Part shown: positions 42,678 through 42,728 of the stretch, in pieces
Layout: each line of letters opens with the position of its first letter
Numbering within the stretch: position 1 is the stretch's first letter
Assembly (NCBI GenBank): GCA_004293285.1
Contig: RDYF01000033.1
Location: 1 to 42,728 of the forward strand
DNA from: Verrucomicrobiota bacterium
GTDB taxonomy: Bacteria > Verrucomicrobiota > Verrucomicrobiia > Verrucomicrobiales > Akkermansiaceae
Direction of reading: 5' to 3'
DNA length: 42,728 nucleotides
Notes under the pieces: model-generated
Seen by the model: only the letters and a program-made list of their open reading frames with translations
Told to the model about the DNA's origin: nothing
The model's database searches: none
Program-made: the position numbers and the translations under genes

Positions 42678-42728
42678 CGCCTAACTGCGAACGCCGTTTT
42701 CAACCCTACGTGCCAGCCCGCCCGGTTC

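Noticed and set aside
42499-42684. 61-codon plus-strand frame at the window end
   Set aside because: It overlaps the IS3 orfA fragment in a different frame and has no recognisable features.

Overview
The window reads as an accessory island in a bacterium with moderate GC content. I suspect the Verrucomicrobiota or a relative in the PVC group. The reasons are weak: few clear Shine-Dalgarno sites, IS66/IS3 debris, large FGE-sulfatase and TPR proteins, and a mosaic of high-GC and lower-GC genes. No rRNA or core housekeeping gene is present to confirm it.

Left edge (1-8.5 kb): a Fic-family gene on the minus strand is followed by the 3' half of a tRNA-Thr(CGU) gene (about 1591-1638). A tyrosine recombinase gene starts about 100 bp further on. 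This is the usual footprint of an element integrated at a tRNA anticodon loop. The cargo next to it looks like a small rolling-circle element: a DUF3102-like protein, a radical SAM protein of spore-photoproduct-lyase type, a filamentous-phage-like replication initiator, a hypothetical protein, and then a 200-nt cluster of nested palindromes rich in GCGAAGC mini-hairpins.

Middle (8.5-16.5 kb): TPR and hypothetical genes, a small excisionase-like DNA-binding protein, IS3 remnants, a lipoprotein, and a membrane-anchored FGE-sulfatase protein. The last 35 codons of that protein carry a textbook diversity-generating-retroelement (DGR) variable repeat. No DGR reverse transcriptase or template repeat is visible here. 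Gene fragments and a frameshifted gene follow.

Core (16.56-39.75 kb): one unbroken, tightly packed plus-strand operon of eleven genes that contains a complete class 1 DISARM anti-phage system. The DISARM genes are drmD (SNF2 helicase), drmMI (adenine methylase), drmA (helicase), drmB (DUF1998) and drmC (PLD). A 410-aa gene sits between drmD and drmMI. Between drmMI and drmA lie five further genes: an SMC/Rad50-like ATPase, a HEPN/RES-type putative NAD+-degrading toxin, a SAM-methyltransferase-like protein, a reverse transcriptase, and a GHKL ATPase fused to a PD-(D/E)XK-like nuclease. The gaps are 0-32 nt and three junctions are ATGA overlaps, so the inserted genes are co-transcribed with DISARM. 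This composite 'DISARM plus RT plus RES' operon is the most likely undescribed system in the window. I infer that restriction-type recognition (DISARM) is combined with nucleic-acid sensing and an abortive-infection effector arm.

Right edge (39.8-42.7 kb): a decayed IS66 element (broken tnpA, intact tnpB, no tnpC), directly followed by a cytoplasmic leucine-rich-repeat protein with 21 near-identical 23-residue repeats, and then an IS3 orfA remnant.
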